64,000 bases of DNA, taken from Caulobacter sp. 602-1 (GTDB lineage Bacteria > Pseudomonadota > Alphaproteobacteria > Caulobacterales > Caulobacteraceae). The notes under the pieces are model-generated. The model worked only from the letters and a program-made list of their open reading frames with translations. It was not told where the DNA came from and searched no databases. Shown here piece by piece: positions 1-11,208 of the stretch. The position numbers and the translations under genes are program-made. Each line of letters begins with the position of its first letter. The stretch's first letter is position 1. The stretch lies in assembly GCF_003931565.1 (NCBI RefSeq), contig NZ_RRYI01000004.1, forward strand, positions 582,279 to 646,278, written 5' to 3'.

Positions 1-57
1 GGCGCCGGTGACGAGGGCGATGCGGCCGGCCAGCGGCTTTTGGGAGTCGGAAGTCAT
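1..57 (-). CDS. Short-chain dehydrogenase/reductase, N-terminus only
   Basis: Only the first 19 codons lie in the window; the gene runs off the left edge. The reading from the ATG at 57 is MTSDSQKPLAGRIALVTGA, which is the first beta strand of a Rossmann fold leading into the TGxxxGxG NAD(P)-binding motif of SDR enzymes. The substrate cannot be judged from this fragment. It lies 48 bp downstream of the transporter stop on the same strand, so it is probably the last or next gene of the radA-cvpA-purF run. Confidence 0.7.
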   Translation of the reverse strand, partial: MTSDSQKPLAGRIALVTGA

Positions 58-105
58 GGGCGGGTTCTAGAACAGGGAAGGGCGGACGGAAACCGGGGCA
101 AGCCC

Positions 106-1095
106 TTAAGCTTCCATCTCCTGTTCGGCCGCCTTGCGCGCGTAGTGCTGGGCGATGACCGAGCAGGCCATCAGCTGGATCTGGTGGAAGATCATCAGGG
201 GCAGGACGATGATCCCCGCGGTCGGGCCGGGGAACAGGATGCCCGCCATCGGCACGCCGGTGGCCAGGCTCTTCTTGGAGCCACAGAAGGTGATGGCCTT
301 CTCGTCCTCGGGCGAGAAGCCCAGCGCCCGCGCCCCGAAGGTGGTGGCGGCCAGCACGACGGCCAGCAGCGCGCCGCACACGGCCAGCAGGGTCGCCAGC
401 TGCAGCGGCGAGATCTTGTGCCAGATGCCGCCGACCACGGCCTCGCTGAAGGCGGCGTAGACGACCAGCAGGATCGAGCCGCGATCGACATAGCCGATCA
501 GCGACTTGTGGCGCCCGATCCATTCGGCGACCAGCGGTCGGGCCAACTGGCCGGCGATGAACGGCAGCAGCAGCTGGACGACGATGTCCCGCACCGACTT
601 CCAGCCGTCCGCCGCCCCGCCCTGGGTGTGCATCAGCAAGCCGACCAGAACCGGGGTGATGAAGATGCCGAACAGGTTGGAGGCGCTGGCCGCCACGACG
701 GCGGCGGCGATATTGCCGCGTGCGATCGAGGTGAAGGCGATCGACGACTGCACGGTGGAGGGCAGGCAGCAGAGGAACAGGACGCCCGCCGCCAGGGTCG
801 GCGGCAGCAAGCCAAGCTTGCTGGTCAGCAGGCCCAGGATCGGGAACATCACGAAGGTGAAGGCCAGGATCAGCAGGTGCAGACGCCAGTGCGTCAGACC
901 CGCCACCACGTTGTCGCGCGACAGCTTGGCGCCGTGCAGGAAGAACAGCAGGGCGATGGCCAGCTTGACGACGATGTTCAGCCCATGCGCCGTCTCGCCG
1001 CGCACCGGCAGGATCGAGGCCAGCACGACCATGCCGAACAGGGCGAGGACATACGGCTCGAGCTTCAGCTTCTCGAGAACGCTCTTCAGGCTCAT
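106..1095 (-). CDS. SBF-like transporter (bile acid:sodium symporter superfamily)
   Basis: A 329-residue polytopic inner-membrane protein, probably a cation-coupled organic anion symporter; the substrate is unknown. Helices fill nearly the whole length. The stretches LFFLHGAKL near residue 55 and LPSTVQSSIAFTS followed by ARGN near residues 115-130 are typical of the SBF-like branch (YfeH type) rather than classical bile-acid carriers. An open frame continues upstream into purF, but the ATG at 1095 (MSLKSVLEKLK) lies 14 bp after the purF stop and gives the normal family length. Co-directional with purF, so probably cotranscribed. Confidence 0.85.
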   Translation of the reverse strand: MSLKSVLEKLKLEPYVLALFGMVVLASILPVRGETAHGLNIVVKLAIALLFFLHGAKLSRDNVVAGLTHWRLHLLILAFTFVMFPILGLLTSKLGLLPPTLAAGVLFLCCLPSTVQSSIAFTSIARGNIAAAVVAASASNLFGIFITPVLVGLLMHTQGGAADGWKSVRDIVVQLLLPFIAGQLARPLVAEWIGRHKSLIGYVDRGSILLVVYAAFSEAVVGGIWHKISPLQLATLLAVCGALLAVVLAATTFGARALGFSPEDEKAITFCGSKKSLATGVPMAGILFPGPTAGIIVLPLMIFHQIQLMACSVIAQHYARKAAEQEMEA

Positions 1096-1109
1096 CGGGT
1101 CGGACGGGC

Positions 1110-2612
1110 TTAGGCGCTGACCAGCAGCGACAGCTGCTTGTCGTTGGTCTCGTTGCGGCCCTCGGCGATCTCGCGGTCCGTCAGGCGGGTCGGATAGTCG
1201 CCGGTGAAGTAGTGGTCGGTGAATTGCGGGGCGGCCGGATCGCGCGGACCGGCTTCCAGGGCGTCGTAGAGGCCCTCGACGGACAGGAAGCCCAGCGAGT
1301 CGACTTCCAGGAACTTGGCCATCTCTTCCAGCGACTTGTTGGCCGCCAGCAGCTGTTCGCGTTCCGGCATGTCGATGCCATAGAAATCGGGCCACTTGAT
1401 CGGCGGGCTGGCGGAGCGGAGGTGGACCTCCTTCGCGCCGGCCTCGCGGACCATGCGGACGATCTTCAGCGAGGTGGTGCCGCGCACGATCGAGTCGTCG
1501 ATCAGCACCACGCGCTTGCCGGCCAGGATGGCGCGGTTGGGGCTGTGCTTCATGCGGACGCCCAGCTCGCGGACGCCCTGGGTCGGCTGGATGAAGGTGC
1601 GGCCCACATAGTGGTTGCGGATGATGCCCATCTCGAACGGGATGCCGCTTTCCTGGGCGTAGCCCAGCGCTGCCGGCACGCCCGAGTCGGGCACCGGGAC
1701 CACGACGTCGGCCTCGACGCCGGTTTCCTTCGCGAGGTTGCGGCCCATGCGCTTGCGCACGCCATAGACCGAGCGGCCGTTCACGACGCTGTCGGGGCGG
1801 GCGAAATAGACATATTCGAACACGCAGGGGCGCGCGGCCTGGGTCTGGAAGGGCTTGGTCGAGGTGATACCGGTCTCCTCGATCACCACCATCTCGCCGT
1901 GCTCGATGTCGCGGACGAAGCGGGCGCCGATCATGTCCAGCGCGCAGGTTTCCGAGGCCAGGACCGGCTTGCCGTCCAGGTCGCCCAGCACCAGCGGGCG
2001 GATGCCCAGCGGGTCGCGCAGGCCGATCATCTTCTTGTTGGTGATGGCCACCAGGGCGTAGCCGCCCTCGATCTGGCCGACAGCGTCGATGAAGCGGTCG
2101 ACGATCTTGGCCTTCCGCGAGCGGGCGATCAGATGGAGGATCACTTCCGAGTCGGACGTCGACTGGAAGATCGCGCCTTCCTGCACCAGGCGCTCGCGCA
2201 GGGTCAGGAAGTTGGTCAGGTTGCCGTTGTGGGCGATGGCCACGCCGCCGGTCTCGAGATCGGCGAACATCGGCTGGACGTTGCGGATGCCGCTGCCGCC
2301 GGCGGTTGAATAGCGGGTGTGGCCGATGGCCAGGGCGCCCGGCAGGCGCTGGACGAGGTCGGCCCCGGTGAAGGCGTCGCCGACATGGCCCATATGGCGT
2401 TCGGTATGGAAGCGGTTGCCGTCGAAGGCGGCGATGCCGCAGGCCTCCTGGCCGCGGTGCTGCAGGGCGTGCAGGCCCAGCGCCGCGATGGCCGCCGCGT
2501 CACGGACGCCGAACACGCCGAACACGCCGCACTCCAGGCGCGGGGTGTCATCCTCGGGATCCCGCCACGGCGACGAGGAATAGCGGTCGGTCGATTGGCC
2601 CAGGAAGGTCAT
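1110..2612 (-). CDS. purF: Amidophosphoribosyltransferase (glutamine PRPP amidotransferase)
   Basis: Catalyses the first committed step of purine synthesis, PRPP plus glutamine to phosphoribosylamine, in the cytoplasm. The 500-residue protein has an N-terminal Ntn-hydrolase glutaminase domain. Cys28 (LECGVFGV) would be the nucleophile exposed after removal of a 27-residue propeptide. The phosphoribosyltransferase domain carries the PRPP-binding signature VVLIDDSIVRGTTS near residue 370. Propeptide processing and conserved cysteines suggest the Fe-S B. subtilis-like type, although this is inference. Its ATG overlaps the cvpA stop by 4 bp (2609-2612), the same cvpA-purF pairing seen in many proteobacteria. 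Confidence 0.97.
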   Translation of the reverse strand: MTFLGQSTDRYSSSPWRDPEDDTPRLECGVFGVFGVRDAAAIAALGLHALQHRGQEACGIAAFDGNRFHTERHMGHVGDAFTGADLVQRLPGALAIGHTRYSTAGGSGIRNVQPMFADLETGGVAIAHNGNLTNFLTLRERLVQEGAIFQSTSDSEVILHLIARSRKAKIVDRFIDAVGQIEGGYALVAITNKKMIGLRDPLGIRPLVLGDLDGKPVLASETCALDMIGARFVRDIEHGEMVVIEETGITSTKPFQTQAARPCVFEYVYFARPDSVVNGRSVYGVRKRMGRNLAKETGVEADVVVPVPDSGVPAALGYAQESGIPFEMGIIRNHYVGRTFIQPTQGVRELGVRMKHSPNRAILAGKRVVLIDDSIVRGTTSLKIVRMVREAGAKEVHLRSASPPIKWPDFYGIDMPEREQLLAANKSLEEMAKFLEVDSLGFLSVEGLYDALEAGPRDPAAPQFTDHYFTGDYPTRLTDREIAEGRNETNDKQLSLLVSA

Positions 2613-3222
2613 CGCGATTTCTCCACCAGGTCGTCGAGCTTCCGACGCTGGTCATCATCATAGCCTTTATCCGACGAGTTCTCGCCGGACGTATTGTCGC
2701 CGCCCTCATGGACGGCTTCCTTGATCGCGGGGGCCAGCTTGCCGGCCAGGGCCTTGCCCTTCGGGGCGAAGACCTTGAGCACCGCGCCGCTGGCCTGGGA
2801 CAAGGGATAGAATATCGAATCCTGAACCCAATGCGGCATGCGGTCCGGCGGCGTCGCCAGGTGCAGCAGCAGGTTGAAGACGCCAAGGATAACCACGGCC
2901 CGGATCACCCCGAAGGTCGCGCCGACCGCGCGGTCCAGGGTTCCGGCCGAGGTCTCGTGCAGGCTGGCGGTCAGCTGGCCGCCGATCAGCCGGATGATCA
3001 GGAAGAAAACGACGAACACCACCACGATCGCGGCGGCCGTGGCGGCCCAGTCCGGGTCCATGAGGCTGCGGAAGATCGGCCCGGAAACGCGCAGGCCAAA
3101 CAGCGAGATGGCGGCGGCGATGATGAACGACAGGGCCGAGGTCAGCTCGCGCGAGGCGCCGCGCACCCAGCCGGTGACGCCGGAGACCAGCAGCAGCAGC
3201 CCGGCGATGATGTCGAACGGCG

Positions 3223-3226
<4 letters not shown>
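2609..3226 (-). CDS. cvpA: CvpA family membrane protein
   Basis: A 205-residue inner-membrane protein with about four predicted helices in the first 125 residues (MTPFDIIAGLLLLVSGVTGW at the start) and a charged, Asp/Lys-rich cytoplasmic tail. CvpA proteins are genetically linked to colicin V production in E. coli and to envelope stress tolerance; the molecular role is unsettled. Four-base stop/start overlaps with both radA (3223-3226) and purF (2609-2612) show a tightly coupled three-gene operon. Confidence 0.9.
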
Positions 3227-4605
<1,379 letters not shown>

Positions 4606-4727
4606 GAGGTCTCCTGATTCTCGGATAGCGGGAGACTACAGGTTGACGAGGCTCTGCGCCAAAGCCGGACGCAGCCAAGCTGTGGGCCGATGCGTTTGAA
4701 CGGGGGCGACTGTCGAGGAGCGAGACG

Positions 4728-5351
4728 ATGCGGAACAAGACCTGGCGCGCGGCGATCCTGGCGACGGCCGCCCTGGCGGCCTTGGCGGCTTGTGGTCGCG
4801 CCCAGCCCAAGGACCCTGACGCCTCCACGCGCGTCGAGGTCAATGGCGGCGAGGTCACCGTCGGCCAACTGCAAAAGGACTCCGCCCGCGCCGAGACGGC
4901 GGCGGTGAAGGGAACCAAGCCCCTGGCGCCGGCCAGCCTGCCGGCCTTGCTGCCGGCCACGGTCGGCGGCTTCGCGCGCACCGATGTCCGGAGCCAGGCC
5001 GGGACCGAGCCGGGCATGACCAAGGTCAGCGCCCGCTACGTCAAGGATGGCGCGGCTTTCACGCTGGAGGTCGTGGACCTGGGCGCGATCGGTTCGGTCG
5101 GGGCCAGCGACAGCGCGGTCGGCGCGCACAGCACCCGGCGGACGGCCACAGGCTACGAGACCGTCACCACGGCCGGTGGTCGCACCGTCACCGAGCAGTG
5201 GGACGACACCGCCAAGTCCGGCCGCTACGCCGTGGTCGCCGCCGACCGCTACAGCATCGCGGCCGACGGCGCCGCCGACAGCGCGGCCGTGCTGAAGGCG
5301 GCCGTCGAGACGGTCAACGCCGCGCGGCTGCGGGCCCTGGCCGTCCCGTAG
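4728..5351 (+). CDS. Hypothetical lipoprotein
   Basis: A 207-residue protein of unknown function. The N-terminus has Lys/Arg residues, a hydrophobic stretch and a lipobox LAAC at 19-22, so Cys22 should be lipidated and the protein anchored in the envelope. The body has a motif-poor, mixed Ala/Thr/Val composition (for example TVGGFARTDVRSQAG) and no enzyme motif I recognise. GAGCGAGACG just before the ATG provides a modest ribosome-binding site. It is convergent with the large membrane protein gene, with a 10-bp gap between stops. Confidence 0.75.
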   Translation: MRNKTWRAAILATAALAALAACGRAQPKDPDASTRVEVNGGEVTVGQLQKDSARAETAAVKGTKPLAPASLPALLPATVGGFARTDVRSQAGTEPGMTKVSARYVKDGAAFTLEVVDLGAIGSVGASDSAVGAHSTRRTATGYETVTTAGGRTVTEQWDDTAKSGRYAVVAADRYSIAADGAADSAAVLKAAVETVNAARLRALAVP

Positions 5352-5361
5352 CGCGCGACGC

Positions 5362-7539
5362 CTACTGGCTGATGATCACCTTCTCGACGCCCAGGCCGAT
5401 GCTGCGCGGGTCTTCCGGGGTCGAGGGCATCGGGGCGCCGATCGCATACTCCAGCGTCAGCGGCTCGCCAGGCTTGATCAGGTCCGCGGGGACGCTGACC
5501 CGGTAGGGACGCCAGTTGGCCTTTTCGACGTTCCAGGTGACCAGCTTGCGGCCCTTCACCGACACCTCGATCTTCTGCATCACCTCGGGCGGCTTGTTGA
5601 AGCTCATGGCGTGCAGTTCGACGATCAGCGGCGCGCCGGCCGTGATGTCGGGGACATTGATCGCCATCACCGAATGCGGGCCATTGGACCAGATCCCCTT
5701 GGGATCGGCGGCCGACCAGCCCGAGATCAGCTCCGGCGGACTGACACCCTGGTCGAAATTGACCTGCGCCAGCACGCGGCTGCCGTTCGGAACATAGGGC
5801 GCGATCTCGGTCAGGCCCGGAACCTTGTCCAGCCCCTGGCCGCAGATCAGACCGCGCAGGAAGCGGCGGCAGTCGGTGCGCTGGGTGAAGCGGCCGTATT
5901 CGGCGCCGGCGCTTTCCTCCATGACCACGGTGATGCGCGGATCGCTCGGCGCGGCGACCTTGAACAGGTCTTCCGGCGTCTGGCACGCGATGCCCTGGTC
6001 GCGGGCCGTCGAGGCGCTGTTCGACGTACCGCCGGTGCGCACCGCCGCAAGTGTCAGCTGCGAGATCTCCATCTGATCGATGACGTTGTTGGCGCAGAAA
6101 TAGGTCGGCGCGAACACCCAGGGCCGATTGTGCAGCACCGTCGACTTCTCGAGGTCGACCGGGTGGTAAGACGGCGCGCCCTCGCTGAAGGTGTGGCGCA
6201 CGCCGGCCCTCATCTCGTGGCTGTCGCCCCATTGCAGGCCGACGGCGATCGCGGCGATCGCCAGCAGGGTGACGGGGCGGGCGTAGCGGCCGATCTGCGC
6301 GATCGACACGGCGGTCAGCAGATAGCCGGCGGCCCAGAACAGGCGGCCGTGGGCGCGGAACAGGCTCAGCCACTCGAACACGCCCGACAGCTTCGGACCG
6401 GTGAACAGCAGGCGCTGGGCGAGGTACGGGTTGGGCCCGATGGCCCAGAGGGTCAGCACGACCATGGCCAGGGTCAGCGGCAGCCAGCGGCGGCTCCAGT
6501 CGCGAACCGGCGTCGGCAGCCAGCCGTGTCGCACCGACAGGAAGATTCCGGCGGCGATGGTGAAGAGGACGCCCGCGCCCAGATAGTTGTAGCCCTCGAA
6601 CCACTGTCCGCCATTGGGGTCCAGGGTCTGCTTGAACCAGCCGCCCTCGAAGGTCTGCCCGAACAGAGCCGAGCCCTGGGGCAGGATCGGGCCCAGGATG
6701 TTCATCGAGTAGTAGCCGATGATCGGGCTCTTGCCGCCGCCGGCGCCCTGGCCGACGCCATAGCCCAGCACGAGGGCGGTGAGGGCCATGCCCAGCAGCA
6801 CCATCGCCGACGCCTTGGCGCAGTTCAGCCAGGCCTTTGGACGCTTCTGGGCGATCTCCGAGGCCATGGCGGCGGCGAAGCAGAAGCCGATCGGCGGCAG
6901 GTGATAGGCGTGCACGCCCATGGCCAGCGCCGCCAGGCCGGCGAAGACGCCGGCGCGACGCAAGGTCAGGCCGTGGCGGATGCTGTCGACCGCCGCGGCT
7001 AGGGCGAAGATCACCACCCAGTGTCCGCTCAGGGCCACGTGGCCATGGCGCATCAGGAAGGCGGGCGTCAGCAGGGCCAGCAGGGCGCCGGCGGCCAGCA
7101 GCACGACCTGGCGCACGCCCAGCGCTCGTAGCAGGGTGATCATCGCCACCGGCTGCAGGATGTAGGAGATCAGGAAGAACAGGCCCAGGCCGTTCAGCCA
7201 ACGCCACAGGCCCGTCGCCTTCAGGGCCACCGTCATCCAGGGGATGCTGTCCGTATAGACGGTCGACAGCAGGGCCGGGGACAGCAGGCGGTCGGTGACG
7301 ACCAGCGGGAAGCGCCAGGCCTGGCGAAACACCGCCTCCTGCCCGGCCAGCATGGTGGCCATGTCGTTGTGCGGCGCGCGCCAGAAGTCGGCGTGGGCGC
7401 CGACCAGCTTGAAGCCGATCAGGTGGTGGAACAGGCCGATGGCGGCGACCACGACGGCCAGGGCGACCCAGCGCCAGCCGGCCTCCTGGCGCGCGGCTGT
7501 CTGCAAGGCGCGCTTGGCTTCTTCGTACAGCTCCGACAT
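5362..7539 (-). CDS. Large polytopic membrane protein (DUF6311-like)
   Basis: A 725-residue protein whose first ~450 residues contain about ten hydrophobic segments with short loops, followed by a soluble ~270-residue C-terminal part that should face the periplasm. The arrangement and the MRHGHVALSGHWVV segment near residue 165 resemble DUF6311 membrane proteins, which look like polyprenyl-sugar GT-C glycosyltransferases. No transfer activity can be shown here. I prefer the ATG at 7539; an in-frame GTG lies immediately upstream at 7542. The role may be cell-envelope or exopolysaccharide glycosylation (inference only). Confidence 0.7.
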   Translation of the reverse strand: MSELYEEAKRALQTAARQEAGWRWVALAVVVAAIGLFHHLIGFKLVGAHADFWRAPHNDMATMLAGQEAVFRQAWRFPLVVTDRLLSPALLSTVYTDSIPWMTVALKATGLWRWLNGLGLFFLISYILQPVAMITLLRALGVRQVVLLAAGALLALLTPAFLMRHGHVALSGHWVVIFALAAAVDSIRHGLTLRRAGVFAGLAALAMGVHAYHLPPIGFCFAAAMASEIAQKRPKAWLNCAKASAMVLLGMALTALVLGYGVGQGAGGGKSPIIGYYSMNILGPILPQGSALFGQTFEGGWFKQTLDPNGGQWFEGYNYLGAGVLFTIAAGIFLSVRHGWLPTPVRDWSRRWLPLTLAMVVLTLWAIGPNPYLAQRLLFTGPKLSGVFEWLSLFRAHGRLFWAAGYLLTAVSIAQIGRYARPVTLLAIAAIAVGLQWGDSHEMRAGVRHTFSEGAPSYHPVDLEKSTVLHNRPWVFAPTYFCANNVIDQMEISQLTLAAVRTGGTSNSASTARDQGIACQTPEDLFKVAAPSDPRITVVMEESAGAEYGRFTQRTDCRRFLRGLICGQGLDKVPGLTEIAPYVPNGSRVLAQVNFDQGVSPPELISGWSAADPKGIWSNGPHSVMAINVPDITAGAPLIVELHAMSFNKPPEVMQKIEVSVKGRKLVTWNVEKANWRPYRVSVPADLIKPGEPLTLEYAIGAPMPSTPEDPRSIGLGVEKVIISQ

Positions 7540-7577
7540 CACGCGCCCCCGGGCGAAACTCTATTGCAGGCTGAGCC

Positions 7578-8675
7578 TTACCCGCCCCGCAGCCCCACAT
7601 AGCGGCGCGTCGCGCGGAGCGTCAATCGCGTCAGGCGTTCGTAGGCCGATGTGCCGGCGGCCTCGGCCGCGTCGTCGACAGGCAGGTTCGGACCGAACAG
7701 TTCGACCATGGCGCCGGGCCGGGCGGCGTCGCAGTCGGTGATGTCGATGGCGATCAGATCCATGGAGACGCGGCCCAGCATCGGCCGGCGCGCACCGTCG
7801 AACCACACCGCGCCGCGCGGGTAGGCGGCGCGTGGAATCCCGTCCGCATAGCCGGCGGCGACGATGGCGACACGGGTTGTCTGGCTGGCCGTCCAGCCGG
7901 CGCCGTAGCCGATGCTCTCGCCGCGCGGCACGACGCGGACCTGCAGGATCGGCGCCTCGACCGTCGCGACGGCGCGGATCTCCGGATGCGGACGCCCCTC
8001 CGGCCCGCCGCCGTAGAGGCTGATGCCCGGCCGCGCCTGATCGAAGCCATAGGCCGCGCCCAGGAACAGGCCCGCCGAGGCGGCCAGGCTGCGCCGGGCG
8101 TTCGGCAGCAGGGCGACGGCCTCCTGGAAGCGTTGCAGCTGGATGGCGTTCAGCGGATGGGTCGGTTCGTCGGCGCAGGCCAGGTGGCTGACGACGAGGT
8201 CGATCTCGACGCGCTTGAGGCGGTCGACGGCGCCGACCAGCACCTTCAGCTCTTCCGGGCGCAGGCCCAGGCGGTTCATGCCGGTGTCAACGTGCAGGGC
8301 GGCCTTCAGCCGACCCGCGCGGGCCTGGGCGTTCCAGGCCTCGACCTGGGGCAGGCTGTTGAGCACGGGCGTCAGCTTCGCGCCCTCCAGCGTGTCGCCG
8401 GAGCCTGGCGTGACGCCGTCCAGCACGTGGATGGTCGCCTCGCGGCCGCCCAGCGCCTGGCGCAGGGCCACGCCCTCGGACAGGCGGGCGACATAGAAGC
8501 TCCGCGCGCCTTCGGCCCACAGGCGGTCGGCGACCTGGGCCGCGCCCAGGCCATAGGCGTCGGCCTTGACCGCTGGCGCCACCTCGGCCCCGCCGGCGCG
8601 CGCGCGCAAGGCCGCGTGGTTGGCGGCCAGGGCGTCGAGGTCGATGGTGATGCGTGTGTCGGTGAGGTCGGTCAC
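7578..8675 (-). CDS. alr: Alanine racemase
   Basis: PLP enzyme interconverting L- and D-alanine for peptidoglycan. The 365-residue protein has the PLP-lysine motif [11 protein letters not shown] with Lys37, an N-terminal TIM barrel, and the second catalytic Tyr in the [12 protein letters not shown] segment near residue 250 of the C-terminal beta domain. Start is GTG at 8675 ([13 protein letters not shown]), which gives the usual beginning of the barrel. It lies 39 bp upstream of the DUF6311-like gene on the same strand and 39 bp after the MarC stop, so it is probably part of a dnaB-marC-alr transcription unit. Confidence 0.96.
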   Translation of the reverse strand: MTDLTDTRITIDLDALAANHAALRARAGGAEVAPAVKADAYGLGAAQVADRLWAEGARSFYVARLSEGVALRQALGGREATIHVLDGVTPGSGDTLEGAKLTPVLNSLPQVEAWNAQARAGRLKAALHVDTGMNRLGLRPEELKVLVGAVDRLKRVEIDLVVSHLACADEPTHPLNAIQLQRFQEAVALLPNARRSLAASAGLFLGAAYGFDQARPGISLYGGGPEGRPHPEIRAVATVEAPILQVRVVPRGESIGYGAGWTASQTTRVAIVAAGYADGIPRAAYPRGAVWFDGARRPMLGRVSMDLIAIDITDCDAARPGAMVELFGPNLPVDDAAEAAGTSAYERLTRLTLRATRRYVGLRGG

Positions 8676-8714
8676 GAGGCCGACGTACCGGACGCGGGCG
8701 GGCGGTTCAACGCC

Positions 8715-9401
8715 TTAACCGTGATGAGTGGCCAGGAACCGCGCCACCAGGTTCTCCGCGCCCGAGGCGATGATCTGCACGCCGATGCACAGCAGCAGGA
8801 ACGCCACCAGCCGCGACAGCACCCGCGCGCCGCCGGGGCCCAGCAGCCGCATGACCCGGCCCGAAGCGCTGTAGAGCAGCCAGACCAGGATCGCCACCAG
8901 GGCCGCGGCCAGGCTGGCGCCGATGAAGAAGGGCGCCACGCCGCTGCCCTCGGTCGGACGCTGGGACGACAGGGCGATAGCCACCGAGATCGAGCCGGGG
9001 CCGGTGGTGAACGGCATGGTCAGCGGGAAGAACGCCACGTCTTCGTGGCTTTGGGCCGGCTCGGTCTGGCTGGTCTTGCGGTCCTCGTGCTCCTGCGGGT
9101 CCATCAGCAGGCCCCAGGCGCGGATCGCCACGACGAGGCCGCCGGCCACCCGCAGCGCGCCCAGGCTGACGCCGAAGAAGTTGAGGATATAGCCGCCCAG
9201 CAGCAGCGACCCCAGCAGCACCAGGAAGGCGTACAAGCCGATCAGTCGCGCCAGTCGCAGCCGCTCGGACCGATCCCGGCCCGCCATCGCCTGGTCGAAG
9301 ATCAGCGAGGCCCCGACCGGATTGACGATCGAGAACAGCGCCGGAAACGCCAGCAGGAAGGCGCCGACCAGGCTGGACGTGGGCAGGGGGCTGAAGTCCA
9401 T
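8715..9401 (-). CDS. MarC family integral membrane protein
   Basis: A 228-residue inner-membrane protein with six predicted helices. The segment FPALFSIVNPVGASLIF near residues 19-35 is the MarC/UPF0056 signature (NPxG), and PLTMPFTTGPGSISVAI in the middle is the second repeat motif. The family was once linked to multiple antibiotic resistance, but that link was withdrawn and the function remains unknown. It sits between dnaB and alr on the same strand, with 86 bp to dnaB. Confidence 0.9.
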   Translation of the reverse strand: MDFSPLPTSSLVGAFLLAFPALFSIVNPVGASLIFDQAMAGRDRSERLRLARLIGLYAFLVLLGSLLLGGYILNFFGVSLGALRVAGGLVVAIRAWGLLMDPQEHEDRKTSQTEPAQSHEDVAFFPLTMPFTTGPGSISVAIALSSQRPTEGSGVAPFFIGASLAAALVAILVWLLYSASGRVMRLLGPGGARVLSRLVAFLLLCIGVQIIASGAENLVARFLATHHG

Positions 9402-9487
9402 GTGACTCGTCGGAACAGGGGAAGGCGAGGTGGGGACGGTGGCTTAGAGGGGCGGGTCTAGTCAAACGCCCCAGGTGCTGAACGCGC

Positions 9488-11005
9488 CTACTCGTCCGAC
9501 GGAATGTTCCGCGCCTGGGCGAAGTAGTGGTCCTTGGCCAGGTTGCCGAAGCGGGTGGTGTCGCTGTTGAACGACAGGCGCACGGTGCCGATGGGGCCGT
9601 GACGTTGCTTGGCGATGATGACCTCGGCCAGACCGTGCAGGCGGTCCATCTCTTCCTGCCAGGTCAGGTGCTCGGGCGTGCCCTCGCGCGGCTCGGCGCG
9701 GCCCACGTAATAGGCCTCGCGATACACGAACCAGACCATGTCGGCGTCCTGCTCGATCGAGCCCGATTCCCGAAGGTCGGAGAGCTGGGGCCGCTTGTCG
9801 TCGCGGGCTTCCACCTGACGCGACAGCTGTGAGAGGGCGATGACCGGGCAGGCCAGTTCCTTGGCCAGGGCCTTGAGGCCCATGGTGATCTGCGAGACTT
9901 CCTGCACCCGGTTGGCGTTGGCGCCGAGGTCCGAGCCGGTGACGAGCTGAAGGTAGTCGACCACGACCAGGTCGAGGCCGACCTGGCGCTTCAGGCGACG
10001 GGCGCGGGCGGTCAGCTTGGCGATCGAGATGCCGCCGGTGGCGTCGATATAAAGCGGCGCTTCCTGCAGCTCCATGGCCGCGTCGCGAACCCGGCCGAAC
10101 TCGCTGGCGTCGATCTCGCCTTTGCGCAGGCGGTCGCCCGACACGCCCGAGGCGTCGGCCAGCATACGCAGGGCCAGCTGCTCGGCGCTCATTTCCAGCG
10201 AGTAGAAGGCCACGACGCCGCCCTGGACGGTCTTCTTGGTGCCGTCGGGCTGGATCTCGTAGGCGTATTTCTTGGCGATGTTGAAGGCGATGTTGGTCGC
10301 CAGGGCGGTCTTGCCCATTGAGGGGCGGCCGGCCAGGACCACGAGGTCGGAAGGGTGCAGGCCGCCGATCTTCTGGTCGAGATCGATCAGGTCCGTCGCG
10401 ACGCCCGACATGCCGCCGTCGCGGCTGTAGGCCTCGGCGGTCATCTCGACCGCGCCGCGCAGGGCGTCGCCGAAGCTGACGAAGCCCGACGAGGCCGCGC
10501 CGCTTTCGGCCAGGCTGTAGAGGCTCTGTTCGGCCGACTCGATCTGGTCGCGGGCGCTGCGCTTTTCCTCGTTGCCGCCTTGCGCGGCCGTGGCGATGTC
10601 GCCGCCGATGCGGATCAGTTCGCGGCGCAGCGACAGGTCGAAGATCACCCGGGCGTAGTCGCCGACATTGGCCGCCGGCGGGGCGCGGTCGACCAGGTCG
10701 GCCAGGTAGCGCAGGCCGCCCAGCTCCTCGAACGCCGGATCCTTCTTGAACTCGTCGGCCAGCAGGATCGGCTCGGCCAACTGGCCCTTGCGGACGTGGG
10801 TCTCGATCGACTGGAACAGCCGCTGGTGGAAGGGCTCGTAGAAACAGCGGGCCTGCAGGTTGTCGCTCAACCGCTCGTAGGCGGCGTTGTCGTAGAGCAG
10901 GATGCCCAGCAGCGCTTGCTCGGCCTCCATGTTGTGCGGCGCCACGTTGATCGTGGGCTCGGGAAGGCCGGGAGGAACAAGATCAAGCGCGGGTACGAGG
11001 GACAT
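9488..11005 (-). CDS. dnaB: Replicative DNA helicase DnaB
   Basis: The hexameric 5'-3' helicase that unwinds the replication fork and recruits primase. The 505-residue protein has an N-terminal primase-interacting domain (HNMEAEQALLGILL near residue 25) and a RecA-fold motor with Walker A AGRPSMGKTALA near residue 230. Walker B is VVVDYLQLV, followed by the SQLSRQVEAR segment of motif H4. There is no intein. The ATG at 11005 gives MSLVPALDLVPPG. Upstream, 11006-11159 has no gene. Confidence 0.97.
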   Translation of the reverse strand: MSLVPALDLVPPGLPEPTINVAPHNMEAEQALLGILLYDNAAYERLSDNLQARCFYEPFHQRLFQSIETHVRKGQLAEPILLADEFKKDPAFEELGGLRYLADLVDRAPPAANVGDYARVIFDLSLRRELIRIGGDIATAAQGGNEEKRSARDQIESAEQSLYSLAESGAASSGFVSFGDALRGAVEMTAEAYSRDGGMSGVATDLIDLDQKIGGLHPSDLVVLAGRPSMGKTALATNIAFNIAKKYAYEIQPDGTKKTVQGGVVAFYSLEMSAEQLALRMLADASGVSGDRLRKGEIDASEFGRVRDAAMELQEAPLYIDATGGISIAKLTARARRLKRQVGLDLVVVDYLQLVTGSDLGANANRVQEVSQITMGLKALAKELACPVIALSQLSRQVEARDDKRPQLSDLRESGSIEQDADMVWFVYREAYYVGRAEPREGTPEHLTWQEEMDRLHGLAEVIIAKQRHGPIGTVRLSFNSDTTRFGNLAKDHYFAQARNIPSDE

Positions 11006-11159
11006 CGCCAGATATTAACGCGACAGGGCTCTGGACGCGCGGGTCGGATGGCCGCGCGGCTCCACATGAATGGGGATATTCTGTGTATGTTCTGATCGTG
11101 TTACGTCAGAAACGGACGCTCGCCCGAAGCCTGTGCGCTTGCACTTTCGCCATAAGAAA

Positions 11160-11185
11160 GGGCCCGGAGATCGCTCTCCGAGCCC
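11160..11185 (-). terminator. Rho-independent terminator after the TonB-dependent receptor
   Basis: On the minus strand the sequence reads GGGCTCGGAGA, GCGA, TCTCCGGGCCC and then CTTTCTTATG. This is an 11-bp stem with one A-C mismatch and a tetraloop, followed by a pyrimidine-rich tract. It begins 23 bp after the receptor stop codon. Confidence 0.75.
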
Positions 11186-11208
11186 AAACGTTTGCGCGAT
11201 TTCGCGGC

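Noticed and set aside
40..1113. Long plus-strand frame opposite the SBF-like transporter
   Set aside because: GC-rich antisense frame full of Arg/Gln/Gly with no motif; the minus strand encodes a clear membrane protein.
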